Assembly: GCA_902537235.1 (NCBI GenBank)
Contig: CACBAO010000003.1
Span: forward strand, 1-64,000
DNA: 64,000 nucleotides
Reading direction: 5' to 3'
DNA from: an uncultured Alphaproteobacteria bacterium
GTDB taxonomy: Bacteria > Pseudomonadota > Alphaproteobacteria > Rhodobacterales > Rhodobacteraceae
The translations under genes and the position numbers were made by a program. Below are positions 25,720 to 34,067 of this stretch, in pieces (within the stretch, counting starts at the first letter, position 1; each line of letters begins with the position of its first letter). The notes under the pieces were generated by a model. The model worked only from the letters and a program-made list of their open reading frames with translations. It searched no databases and had not been told where the DNA came from.

Positions 25720-26901
25720 ATGTTTTTAAATCTTTTTAACGAAATGAAGAATGCTAAAGTTCCCGTTTCTCTTCGGGAATACTTAACATTCTTGGAAGCA
25801 CTCACAGCTGGTGTCGCAATATTTGATGTTAACGATTTTTACTATTTGGCTCGTAGTACGCTTGTCAAAGACGAAAGGCATATTGATAGGTTTGATCAAG
25901 TCTTTTCACACGTATTTAAAGGTCTAGAAGCAATTGAAATGGAGGAGATTTTCAAAAAAATTGAAATACCACATGAATGGATTCAAAAGTTGGCTGAAAA
26001 AACTTTATCTAAAGAGGAGATGGAAAAGATAAGTAGTTTAGGTGGTTTTGAAAAACTTATGGAAACACTTAAAAAGCGCTTGGAAGAACAAAAAGATCGC
26101 CATCAGGGAGGCAATAAATGGATAGGTACTGCAGGCACATCTCCATTTGGAGCCTACGGGTATAATCCGGAGGGAATACGTATTGGCCAGCATGAAAGTA
26201 GGCATAAGCAAGCTGTGAAGGTCTGGGATAAAAGAGAATTTAAGAATTTCGATAGCGATATAGAGCTCGGCACAAGAGGAATGAAAGTAGCTCTTAAAAG
26301 GCTTAGAAGATGGGCTAGAGATGGTGCAGACGAAGAACTTGATCTAGAGAATACAATTAGTTCCTCCGCGAAAAGCGGCTTTATTGACGTTAGAACTAGA
26401 CCTGAACGTAGAAACTCAATTAAAGTTATAATATTTTTTGATGTTGGTGGGTCTATGGATGCCTATATCAGACAGGTGGAGGAGTTATTTTCAGCGGCAA
26501 GAACCGCGTTTAAGCATCTCGAATACTATTACTTTCACAATTGTCTGTATGAAGGAGTATGGAAAAACAACCATCGGCGTTGGACTGAACAAACACCTAC
26601 TACTGAAGTAATGAATACATATGGTAAGGACTACCGATGTATTTTTGTAGGAGATGCTTCGATGAGTCCATATGAAATTGAGTATCCAGGAGGAGCAAAT
26701 GAACATTATAATGCGGAGTCTGGAAGGACGTGGCTTGAAAGAGCTATTACAAAATGGCCGAATTATTTATGGATAAATCCCACTAACAAAGAGCACTGGG
26801 AATACACACACTCAACTCATATTATAAAAGACATATTTGAAGATAAAATGGTCCCACTTACTCTTAATGGCTTGAAAGAGGGCATGAGGCATCTTTCATA
26901 A
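25720..26901 (+). CDS. VWA-domain protein, CoxE-like
   Basis: The 393-residue protein is a CoxE-like von Willebrand A domain protein. The N-terminal part reads VPVSLREYLTFLEALTAGVAIFDVNDFYYLARSTLVKDE, typical of the family that pairs with MoxR ATPases. The VWA MIDAS motif appears as FFDVGGSMD near residues 238-246, that is DxGxS instead of the usual DxSxS. The C-terminal part includes WLERAITKWPNYLWINP. It probably acts with the MoxR-like ATPase in protein maturation. It is followed 5 bases later by the M48 protease. Confidence 0.88.
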   Translation: MFLNLFNEMKNAKVPVSLREYLTFLEALTAGVAIFDVNDFYYLARSTLVKDERHIDRFDQVFSHVFKGLEAIEMEEIFKKIEIPHEWIQKLAEKTLSKEEMEKISSLGGFEKLMETLKKRLEEQKDRHQGGNKWIGTAGTSPFGAYGYNPEGIRIGQHESRHKQAVKVWDKREFKNFDSDIELGTRGMKVALKRLRRWARDGADEELDLENTISSSAKSGFIDVRTRPERRNSIKVIIFFDVGGSMDAYIRQVEELFSAARTAFKHLEYYYFHNCLYEGVWKNNHRRWTEQTPTTEVMNTYGKDYRCIFVGDASMSPYEIEYPGGANEHYNAESGRTWLERAITKWPNYLWINPTNKEHWEYTHSTHIIKDIFEDKMVPLTLNGLKEGMRHLS

Positions 26902-26906
26902 TAAAG

Positions 26907-27608
26907 ATGATTACAAAGATTTTACCCATAGTTGTGTTAATATCAGCCTTTTATATAGGTTCTATCTACTCGTCTAGAAATTTAAGCAAGAAGCTTGAGA
27001 AAAACTCTCGAATTTTCCATGATCCTGTAATTGAGAATTATTTAACAACATTTAAATCAATACTTAACTTGAGCAATTTAAAGGTTTTCGTTCTTAATGA
27101 GAAACAAATTAATGGTTTGGTGACGCCTAACGGAAATATCTTTATAACACAAGGCTTTATTAACCAATACAAGATAGGCAAGGTTTCAGGAGTCGAACTG
27201 ACCTCAGTTATTGCACACGAATTAGGGCACTTAGCCCTTGGACACACAAAAAAACGGCTTATCACTTTTTCTGCAATAAGCGCAATCTCAATGTTTATTT
27301 CCACTATATTGAGTAGGCTAATACCATACCTAGGATCAATAATTGGAAGATACTTATCTCAAGTACTTATTTCTGGACTTTCTAGAAGAGATGAATTTGA
27401 AGCTGATTCATATGCGTCTGCTCTGCTAATTAAATCTGGCATTGGAACTGCTCCACAAATTAGCTTATTAAAGAAATTAGAAAATTTAACGGGCAATATT
27501 TCATCTAACATTACTTGGACACACAGTCATCCTTCGCCTGACCAAAGAATAAATGCAATCCAAAAATTAGAAGCTTCTTGGATTACTAGAATTAAAGATC
27601 AAAATTAA
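26907..27608 (+). CDS. M48-family zinc metalloprotease, membrane-anchored
   Basis: The 233-residue protein has a signal anchor (ILPIVVLISAFYIGSIY), then the zinc motif HELGH near residues 102-106 in SVIAHELGHLALGHTKKR, and the third ligand Glu in RRDEFEADSYASALL. The C-terminus contains HPSPDQRINAI, typical of M48 proteases (HtpX/BepA/LoiP relatives). It likely works in envelope protein quality control. It follows the MoxR-like/VWA pair in the same operon. Its 3' end overlaps the convergent soxG by 17 bases. Confidence 0.88.
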   Translation: MITKILPIVVLISAFYIGSIYSSRNLSKKLEKNSRIFHDPVIENYLTTFKSILNLSNLKVFVLNEKQINGLVTPNGNIFITQGFINQYKIGKVSGVELTSVIAHELGHLALGHTKKRLITFSAISAISMFISTILSRLIPYLGSIIGRYLSQVLISGLSRRDEFEADSYASALLIKSGIGTAPQISLLKKLENLTGNISSNITWTHSHPSPDQRINAIQKLEASWITRIKDQN

Positions 27609-28140
27609 TTTCTGTTCCGCGCTTTGAACAAACTTCAAACCAGTCAATCATATAATCTTTGTGAGACCTCAAAACCGATATAAGTATTTCATCCAAAGAT
27701 TTAATTAAAATATTAATTTGTATTTCACCCAATCTTGTTCTTAAAAAATTTTTTTCAGCTATTTCCAACTTACCAAAGTCTAACGGAACTCCCTTTCTTA
27801 AGAGATCTAAAGACCGATTGCCTTTAATTAAAAACCAATACCTGAGATCCGTTGTATTTTCCGCAACCCCTGTTGTTAAGTTCATTTGCTTTTCAAATTG
27901 GTTAAGCAACCCATCATTTTCTTTTTTTTCGCTTAGCAAGAGATACTCATCATTTGAAATCCAGCAAAGTGTTAATTTATTCTTCTCTGTTGTCTTTTGA
28001 ACTGATGGAAGCTTTATTCCGATGTTTCTTTGAATAATATTTAAACTCTTTTTATCCTCATGATTGACTCGTACGTTTAATGATCTAATTGATCCAATTT
28101 CATAAACGTCTACAAATGTATCACCCTTTATTCTATTCAT
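27592..28140 (-). CDS. soxG: Sarcosine oxidase gamma subunit
   Basis: From ATG 28140 the product is 182 residues. ISNDEYLLLS, TDLRYWFLIKGNRSLDLLRKGVPLDF and the C-terminal VLRSHKDYMIDWFEVCSK fit the SoxG family, itself distantly related to the glycine cleavage T-protein fold. It is the fourth subunit of heterotetrameric sarcosine oxidase. The start overlaps the soxA stop by 8 bases (ATGAATAG). A longer reading from 28251 would lie entirely inside soxA in another frame and is rejected. Confidence 0.9.
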   Translation of the reverse strand: MNRIKGDTFVDVYEIGSIRSLNVRVNHEDKKSLNIIQRNIGIKLPSVQKTTEKNKLTLCWISNDEYLLLSEKKENDGLLNQFEKQMNLTTGVAENTTDLRYWFLIKGNRSLDLLRKGVPLDFGKLEIAEKNFLRTRLGEIQINILIKSLDEILISVLRSHKDYMIDWFEVCSKRGTEINFDL

Positions 28141-31120
28141 TTTGTTTGGCACCCTCTGGGTCATAAAAATTGGGATCCACAATTTTTGCAAAAATACTCT
28201 CTTTTGACAAACTCTGAAACTCCAGAGTTGATCCTTTTCTAGACCTACCATTTTCTATTAATCCAAGTGCTATTGATCTCTTCAATGTAGGCGAGAAATA
28301 TGTTGAAGTTACATGTCCAATAGCTTTACCATCTTCAACTGCATGACATCCGTCTGGGAGAACTTTGTCTTTATCAAGGGTCAGTATACCGACTAATTGC
28401 TTTCTTAAAGTAGAATTAAGGTGAGGTAAGCTAAACGCCTTTTTTCCTATAAAGTCATTTTTCTTCTTTGAAACAATCCACTCCATGCCCAAGTCGTGAG
28501 GGGTAACGGTGCCGTCCGTCTCATCTCCAACGACTATGAATCCCTTTTCAGCCCTTAAAATGTGAAGAGCCTCCGTTCCATATGGTTGTACTTTGTATTT
28601 CTTTCCTGCCTTCACAAGCTTATTCCATAACTCTTCAGATTGATTAGAATTAACCGCTAATTCGTAAGATAGCTCACCTGAAAAGGATATTCTGTAAATC
28701 CTCACCCATATATTATCGATATCAGTTTCTATGAAATTCATAAAAGGGAGTTTTTCTGCGGATAAATCAATGGACTTGAAGGCCTGTAATAACTCCCTAG
28801 CTTTTGGTCCTGCAACGGCTATTTGTGAGTATTGTTCGGTTAAATTGACTATAAATACCTTTAAGTGATGCCACTCTGTCTGAAGCCATTCCTCTAACCA
28901 GGCATAGACCCTATCCGCACCTCCAGATGTTGTGTGACATAAAAATGATTGATCATTTAGTCGGGCGACAACGCCATCATCAAAAACAAACCCTGCTTCA
29001 TTACACATTAGACCATATCGGCATTTTCCAGCTTTCAGAGTTGACATCATATTTGTGTAAATTAAATCTAATAATCGACCAGCATCAGGTCCTTTGACCA
29101 AAATTTTACCAAGCGTTGATGCGTCAAGAAGACCAACATTTTTTCTAACGCTTAAAACTTCGCGATTGAGTGTTTCTTCCAAACTCTCTTTACCTTTGGG
29201 ATATGCGTATGCTCTTCTCCAGTCTGCTACGGGTTCCCATATTGCGTTGTTTAACGAATTCCATTTATCGATAGGAGTTTTTCTGACAGGTTTAAAAAGC
29301 TTTTTTGCATACTGGCCAGCAATTAATCCGAGTGGAATTGGTTTATATGGGGGCCTAAAAGTTGTATGCCCAATTTTATCAACAGGTTTTCCTAAGCTTT
29401 GTGATAAAACGTAAATACCATTAACGTTTGATGTTTTACCTTGATCTGTTGCCATTCCCAAGGTGGTGTATCTTTTTGCATGTTCTACATTCTCAAACCC
29501 TTCTTGTGCAGCGAGCTGCAAATCACTAAGTTTCACATCATTTTGGAAATCGATAAACATCTTGTTTTGTTTATCTTTAGACGCTCCATGAGGTAATACA
29601 AATGTCGGGATTGTTCTTTTTGTGGGCTCCTTAGAAAATATGTTTGTCTCAATATATCGTTTCGACTTAATTTTTAATCGCGAGGCCAATTGATTGATTT
29701 TGCGTGGGACTTGATCTTGGATATCATAGTTGCTAAAGACGCCTGCACAAGCACCAAGAGCCAACATATTGGTTTCACCTTCCTTACCTATTGGTGTGTT
29801 TTCAGGATCAGGCTTATAAAACCCACATTCACCATCCCATAAAAGTTTTCCTCCACAATGTGACCAAAGATTTACATTTGGCGTCCATCCACCAGAAACA
29901 GCTATTGCATTACAGGGAATCAATTCTTCAATTGTTCCTTCACCATTTACAGAACAGATACCAATAGCGGACACTTTTCTTCTACCTTCAACCTTACCTA
30001 TACATTTACCAAAAAGTATTCTAATACCTAAATCCTTAGCCTCTTTGATGATTGGGTTATCAGCTGAAGCTCTCGCATCTAGAACCACCGGTATATCAAT
30101 GCCCCTGTGCTTTAGTTCTATCACAGTTTTATATGCGTAATCATTATTAGTTGTAAGCACTAATCGATCACCTAATAAAACACCATATTTTTGTAAGTAA
30201 TCGCGAACTGATATGGCTAACATTATTCCAGGCAAATCGTTATCTGGAAATACTAATGGTCTTTCAATGGCACCAGCACAAAGAATAATTGTTTTTGCTC
30301 GAATTTTCCATAATGCTTTTTTAGTAGCTGTTTTACTATGTTGATTTTCTTCATAAGCCAACACAAAACCATGATCAAAAATACCAGTTACAGTGGTATT
30401 TAATTTAACAGAAATATCCTTAGACTTTTTCAAAATTTCCATACTGCCTTTATGTAATTTTTTGTATCGCTCTTGGTTCCCCGATTTGCAATCCTCCAGG
30501 TACCTTCCACCCATCACGCAATCCTTTTCACAAAGCATTATTGAAAGACCTCTGTCCCGAAGCGCCTTGGCAGCTGTTATGCCTGCTAATCCACCACCGA
30601 TTATTAGTACATCTGTATGGTGATAAATATGTTCATAACGCTCCTCATCATACTCTCTTGGTACATTCCCTAACCCGGATGCTCGTCTAATCATTGGCTC
30701 GAAGAGATACTTCCATGCTGCTCTTGGCCACATAAAAGTTTTATAGTAGAAGCCTGCAGCAAAGAACCTAGAGAATAAATTATTAATTGAAAGAAAATCA
30801 AATTTTAACGTTGGCCAGTGATTTTGCGATTCAACATTCATATTTTGTTTTAGTTTTATTTCTGTGGCTCTGATATTCGGTTCGAAAAAAGACCCTTTTC
30901 CTATTCCCATAAGGGCATTTGGTTCTTCTTCACCTGCCGAGAAAATACCGCGTGGCCGATGGTACTTGAAAGATCTTGCTACGAAGAGTTCATTATTGGC
31001 TAGCAGAGCAGATGCAACAGTATCTCCATCAAAACCCTTAAGATTTTTTCCATTAAATCTGAAATCAATTGTTTTTTCTCTGTTTATTCGAGAACCTTCC
31101 TGTGGCAGTCTAGAACTCAT
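28133..31120 (-). CDS. soxA: Sarcosine oxidase alpha subunit
   Basis: The product is about 995 residues. It has an N-terminal ferredoxin-like domain (IDFRFNGKNLKGFDGDTVASALLANN), a NAD-binding flavoprotein fold with VLIIGGGLAGITAAKALRDRG and TIILCAGAIERPLVFPDNDLPGI, then a C-terminal aminomethyltransferase (GcvT-like) domain with GLLDASTLGKILVKGPDA. It oxidatively demethylates sarcosine to glycine with tetrahydrofolate as C1 acceptor. ATG 31120 overlaps the soxD stop (ATGA) and gives the standard MSSRLP start. TTG 31129 is less likely. Confidence 0.96.
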   Translation of the reverse strand: MSSRLPQEGSRINREKTIDFRFNGKNLKGFDGDTVASALLANNELFVARSFKYHRPRGIFSAGEEEPNALMGIGKGSFFEPNIRATEIKLKQNMNVESQNHWPTLKFDFLSINNLFSRFFAAGFYYKTFMWPRAAWKYLFEPMIRRASGLGNVPREYDEERYEHIYHHTDVLIIGGGLAGITAAKALRDRGLSIMLCEKDCVMGGRYLEDCKSGNQERYKKLHKGSMEILKKSKDISVKLNTTVTGIFDHGFVLAYEENQHSKTATKKALWKIRAKTIILCAGAIERPLVFPDNDLPGIMLAISVRDYLQKYGVLLGDRLVLTTNNDYAYKTVIELKHRGIDIPVVLDARASADNPIIKEAKDLGIRILFGKCIGKVEGRRKVSAIGICSVNGEGTIEELIPCNAIAVSGGWTPNVNLWSHCGGKLLWDGECGFYKPDPENTPIGKEGETNMLALGACAGVFSNYDIQDQVPRKINQLASRLKIKSKRYIETNIFSKEPTKRTIPTFVLPHGASKDKQNKMFIDFQNDVKLSDLQLAAQEGFENVEHAKRYTTLGMATDQGKTSNVNGIYVLSQSLGKPVDKIGHTTFRPPYKPIPLGLIAGQYAKKLFKPVRKTPIDKWNSLNNAIWEPVADWRRAYAYPKGKESLEETLNREVLSVRKNVGLLDASTLGKILVKGPDAGRLLDLIYTNMMSTLKAGKCRYGLMCNEAGFVFDDGVVARLNDQSFLCHTTSGGADRVYAWLEEWLQTEWHHLKVFIVNLTEQYSQIAVAGPKARELLQAFKSIDLSAEKLPFMNFIETDIDNIWVRIYRISFSGELSYELAVNSNQSEELWNKLVKAGKKYKVQPYGTEALHILRAEKGFIVVGDETDGTVTPHDLGMEWIVSKKKNDFIGKKAFSLPHLNSTLRKQLVGILTLDKDKVLPDGCHAVEDGKAIGHVTSTYFSPTLKRSIALGLIENGRSRKGSTLEFQSLSKESIFAKIVDPNFYDPEGAKQNE

Positions 31121-31443
31121 TTTACCCAACCCTTGAAGTCAACTCTCGAACGTCTAATATTTGCTAAAATAGATTTGGGTGGTTGCACCTCTTTTGCTGA
31201 ATACGAGCCAAATACTTGATTGGTGATGGTGCATCTAGCGGTATGGAACCATTTTCCGCAACCATAAACATGCCTCCACCTCTCGAAAATAATACCTTTA
31301 TCATTTTTTCTCTCATATAGATATTTATAGAAATCTTTATCATTTGAAGCGTGATCTCTTCTTATTAAGTGGGCTTGACCGCCACAACTCAACTCCGTTT
31401 CATCACAATCTCTTTGGCAAGTAGGGCAAAATAAATATAACAT
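31117..31443 (-). CDS. soxD: Sarcosine oxidase delta subunit
   Basis: The 108-residue protein shows the SoxD pattern: CPTC at residues 6-9, ETELSCGGQAHLIRRD, YLYERKNDKGIIFERWRHVYGCGKWFHTARCTITNQVFGSY. The cysteines bind zinc in SoxD. It is a small structural subunit of the tetrameric sarcosine oxidase. It lies between soxB (9-base gap) and soxA (4-base overlap) in the usual B-D-A-G order. Confidence 0.94.
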   Translation of the reverse strand: MLYLFCPTCQRDCDETELSCGGQAHLIRRDHASNDKDFYKYLYERKNDKGIIFERWRHVYGCGKWFHTARCTITNQVFGSYSAKEVQPPKSILANIRRSRVDFKGWVK

Positions 31444-31452
31444 TACTCTCCT

Positions 31453-32700
31453 CTAATGAGCTACTGCTGCCGCAGCGCTCTCATCTATTAGTCTTCCCTC
31501 TAAAAATCTATCGATTGAAAATGGAGATGCTAATTTACCTGGATTTTCATTATGAATCATTTCTGCTGTAGCCCAACCTGAACCCGGAATAGCTTTAAAC
31601 CCTCCTGTTCCCCAACCACAATTTATAAATAAACCATCAACAGGAGTTTTAGAAATTATGGGAGATCTATCGCCTGTCATATCTACTATTCCTCCCCATT
31701 GCCGCAGTTGTCGTAAGCGACTTATTACTGGAAAAGTCTCGACCAAAGCACGGACTGTTTCTTCAATATGGAGAAAGCTTCCTCGTTGACTATAATTATT
31801 ATATCCATCGGCTCCTCCACCTATAACGAGCTCGCCTTTGTCAGACTGACTCAAATATCCATGTACCGTATTAGCCATAACAACACAGTCTATGATAGGC
31901 TTTATTGGCTCCGAAACCAATGCTTGGAGAGCCACTGACTCAATCGGCAATCTAAATCCTGCCAAGTCGGCCAGAATACTTGAATGGCCTGCCGCGACAA
32001 AACAAACTTTTTTTGCTTTTATGTGTCCTTTAGTAGTTTCCACTCCTACGATTTTCTCTCTTTTCTTTTTTACTCCAATAACCTCACACTGCTCAATAAT
32101 ATCGATGCCATAGTCAGAGCACTTTCTAGCATATCCCCAAGCCACAGCATCATGGCGTGCTGTTCCACCCCTAGGCTGCCAGAGTGCTCCTAAAACTGGG
32201 AATCTTGGCCCATCGATATTAATAATTGGCACTATTTCTTTTACCTCATCTGGAGTAACCATTTTTGTATCTACCCCATTAATTTTATTTGCATGCGATG
32301 TTCTCTTCATCGCTCTCAATTCATGCTCCGTCTGGCAAAGCATTAGTACTCCTCTAGGGCTAAACATAATATTATAATTGAGCTCTTGTGATAGTGTCTC
32401 ATATAGAAATCGAGACTTTTCGTAAATACCAATGGAGCTTTCTTGCAGATAGTTGGAACGTATTATAGTAGTATTGCGCCCCGTGTTTCCACCACCAATC
32501 CAACCTTTTTCTATCACTGCGATATCCGTGATATTATAGTTCTTTGCCAAATAATAGGCAGTTGCGAGCCCGTGGCCTCCACCACCCACGATGATTATCT
32601 GATATTCCTTTTTAGGCTGGTGTTTTGCCCACGCCTTTTCCCAGCCCAAGTTATCTCTGAAGGCTTCGGTGAAAATAGAAGAAAAAGAGTATCTTTTCAA
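31453..32700 (-). CDS. soxB: Sarcosine oxidase beta subunit
   Basis: The sequence contains the FAD motif YQIIIVGGGGHGLATAYYLAKN, IEKGWIGGGNTGRNTTIIRSNYL, and the RGGTARHDAVAWGYAR segment whose His is the covalent FMN site in SoxB, plus CGWGTGGFKAIPGSGWATAE and the typical C-terminus ending AAAAVAH. It binds sarcosine and carries FAD and FMN. I place the start at TTG 32700, giving about 415 residues beginning with KRYSFSSIF, as usual in SoxB, with an AGGGAAA site upstream. A start at 32778 would add 26 unusual residues. It is the first gene of soxBDAG. Confidence 0.94.
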   Translation of the reverse strand: MKRYSFSSIFTEAFRDNLGWEKAWAKHQPKKEYQIIIVGGGGHGLATAYYLAKNYNITDIAVIEKGWIGGGNTGRNTTIIRSNYLQESSIGIYEKSRFLYETLSQELNYNIMFSPRGVLMLCQTEHELRAMKRTSHANKINGVDTKMVTPDEVKEIVPIINIDGPRFPVLGALWQPRGGTARHDAVAWGYARKCSDYGIDIIEQCEVIGVKKKREKIVGVETTKGHIKAKKVCFVAAGHSSILADLAGFRLPIESVALQALVSEPIKPIIDCVVMANTVHGYLSQSDKGELVIGGGADGYNNYSQRGSFLHIEETVRALVETFPVISRLRQLRQWGGIVDMTGDRSPIISKTPVDGLFINCGWGTGGFKAIPGSGWATAEMIHNENPGKLASPFSIDRFLEGRLIDESAAAAVAH

Positions 32701-32799
32701 AATTTTGTTTTCCCTAATTAACCCTTGTTTGGCTAGTTCAAAAAATATATACCAAAGATTACTTTTTCCATAGAACAATAACTGGACAAGAAATAGATC

Positions 32800-33549
32800 A
32801 TGTACTTTCCAATTCTACTATTTGTAATAATCCTTACAAGCTTGTTTTTATCCTTCAGATACTTGATTTCAATAATGCACCTAGCTAATGAAAGTAAAAA
32901 AAATCTATCTTTTTCAGCAACCATAATAAATAAACACCATCTTTTTTCCTTGCTAAGTTTTATTGTTCTTACTGTTTTACTTTATTTTGGTTTAGGAAGA
33001 CCTGATCTCCTTCAACCACAATTACAGCAAAAAAAATTAGAGCTCCCCTTCATACAAAGCCTTCAGGCTAAAAACGATGCAGTTGAGAATGCGGAACTGC
33101 TTTCATTGTATAAAAAACTAAAGATGACGCTGGTAAAAAGACCAAACGACATTCAAGGGTACGGTTTATTGGTAAAAACCTGCCTGAGTTTAAATAAATA
33201 TTCAGAAGCACGTTTAGCACAAGAAAAAGTAATATCTTTAAAAAGTAAGTCCTCAAATTTATATGACTATATACTTCTATTGGATATATATTTTATTGCA
33301 GCTGGGGGAAGATTCTCAATAGAGGCTTCAAAAATCTTAAATAGAATAAAGAATGAATATGCTTTGAATGAAAATATTAGCTTTTTCACAGCCTTAGAGT
33401 ACATAGAACGAAAAGAGTATCCATCTGCTGTAAACCTTTATAAAAAACTGAAAAATAAAAATACTCTTAAAAGAAAAAAGTTAATTTTGTTAAAGAATAA
33501 ACTTGAAAACTTGGGTTATCCAATTGAGCAGCTAAATTACAATGATTAG
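32800..33549 (+). CDS. ccmI: CcmI-like cytochrome c biogenesis protein (short)
   Basis: The 249-residue protein begins with a membrane helix (FPILLFVIILTSLFLSFRYL), a polar stretch, a second helix (LFSLLSFIVLTVLLYFGLGRPDLL), then TPR-like helices in residues about 100-240. This topology, with a G-x-P after the second helix, matches CcmI, which presents apocytochrome c to the haem ligation complex. It is shorter than the roughly 400 residues of Rhodobacter CcmI, and only part of the TPR region is present. ruvX overlaps its 3' end by 8 bases, the alphaproteobacterial ccmI-ruvX arrangement. Confidence 0.75.
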   Translation: MYFPILLFVIILTSLFLSFRYLISIMHLANESKKNLSFSATIINKHHLFSLLSFIVLTVLLYFGLGRPDLLQPQLQQKKLELPFIQSLQAKNDAVENAELLSLYKKLKMTLVKRPNDIQGYGLLVKTCLSLNKYSEARLAQEKVISLKSKSSNLYDYILLLDIYFIAAGGRFSIEASKILNRIKNEYALNENISFFTALEYIERKEYPSAVNLYKKLKNKNTLKRKKLILLKNKLENLGYPIEQLNYND

Positions 33550-34030
33550 GGAAAATTTAAACGATTTTTTTAATTTAACAAAAAGAGTTGGTCCTTTTCT
33601 AGGCATTGACTTAGGGGAAAAAAGGGTAGGCCTGTCCATATCAGACAGAACGCAAAGCATAGCGTCAAACTATGTTACTCTCCAGAAGAAAAAATTTTCC
33701 GTTTTTTCTTTAGAACTTAAGTCAATTATTGATAAAGAAAAAATTTGTGGGATAGTAATTGGGTTACCTTTAAATATGGACGGATCAGAGGGACCAAAGT
33801 GTCAGTCTACACGTGATTTTGCTAAAAATTTTTCGAATATTGTCGATCTTCCCATTACATTTTGGGATGAAAGACTAACAACAGTCGCTGCAGAAAGATC
33901 TCTTTTATCGGCCGATTTATCACGAAAAAAAAGACGGCAGGTGATTGATTCAGTTTCTGCAGTTTTGATTTTACAAAATTTGCTTGATCGTTTAAGAAAT
34001 ATGGAACAAAAAAAGGCTGATAATTATTAA
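33542..34030 (+). CDS. ruvX: RuvX/YqgF-type RNase H-fold protein
   Basis: The 162-residue protein has the YqgF RNase H fold: FLGIDLGEKRVGLSISDR (first Asp), IVIGLPLNMDGSEGPKC, FWDERLTTVAAERSLL and a closing D in RRQVIDSVSAVLILQN. It is annotated as a putative Holliday junction resolvase; in E. coli it is essential and linked to 16S rRNA maturation. It overlaps ccmI by 8 bases. Confidence 0.92.
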   Translation: MIRENLNDFFNLTKRVGPFLGIDLGEKRVGLSISDRTQSIASNYVTLQKKKFSVFSLELKSIIDKEKICGIVIGLPLNMDGSEGPKCQSTRDFAKNFSNIVDLPITFWDERLTTVAAERSLLSADLSRKKRRQVIDSVSAVLILQNLLDRLRNMEQKKADNY

Positions 34031-34039
34031 ACTTTTCTA

Positions 34040-34067
34040 ATTGAAAATAAAAATGGTCTGCTCCATT
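34040..34067 (-). terminator. Candidate terminator after dusA
   Basis: Read on the minus strand, AATGG and CCATT form a 5-base stem with a 6-base loop, followed by TTTATTTTC. The hairpin starts within the dusA stop codon and lies in the 35-base gap between the convergent ruvX and dusA genes. The stem is short, so support is weak. Confidence 0.35.

Noticed and set aside
28141-28251. Longer soxG reading from 28251
   Set aside because: The extra 37 codons lie inside soxA in another frame; ATG 28140 gives the expected overlap and N-terminus.
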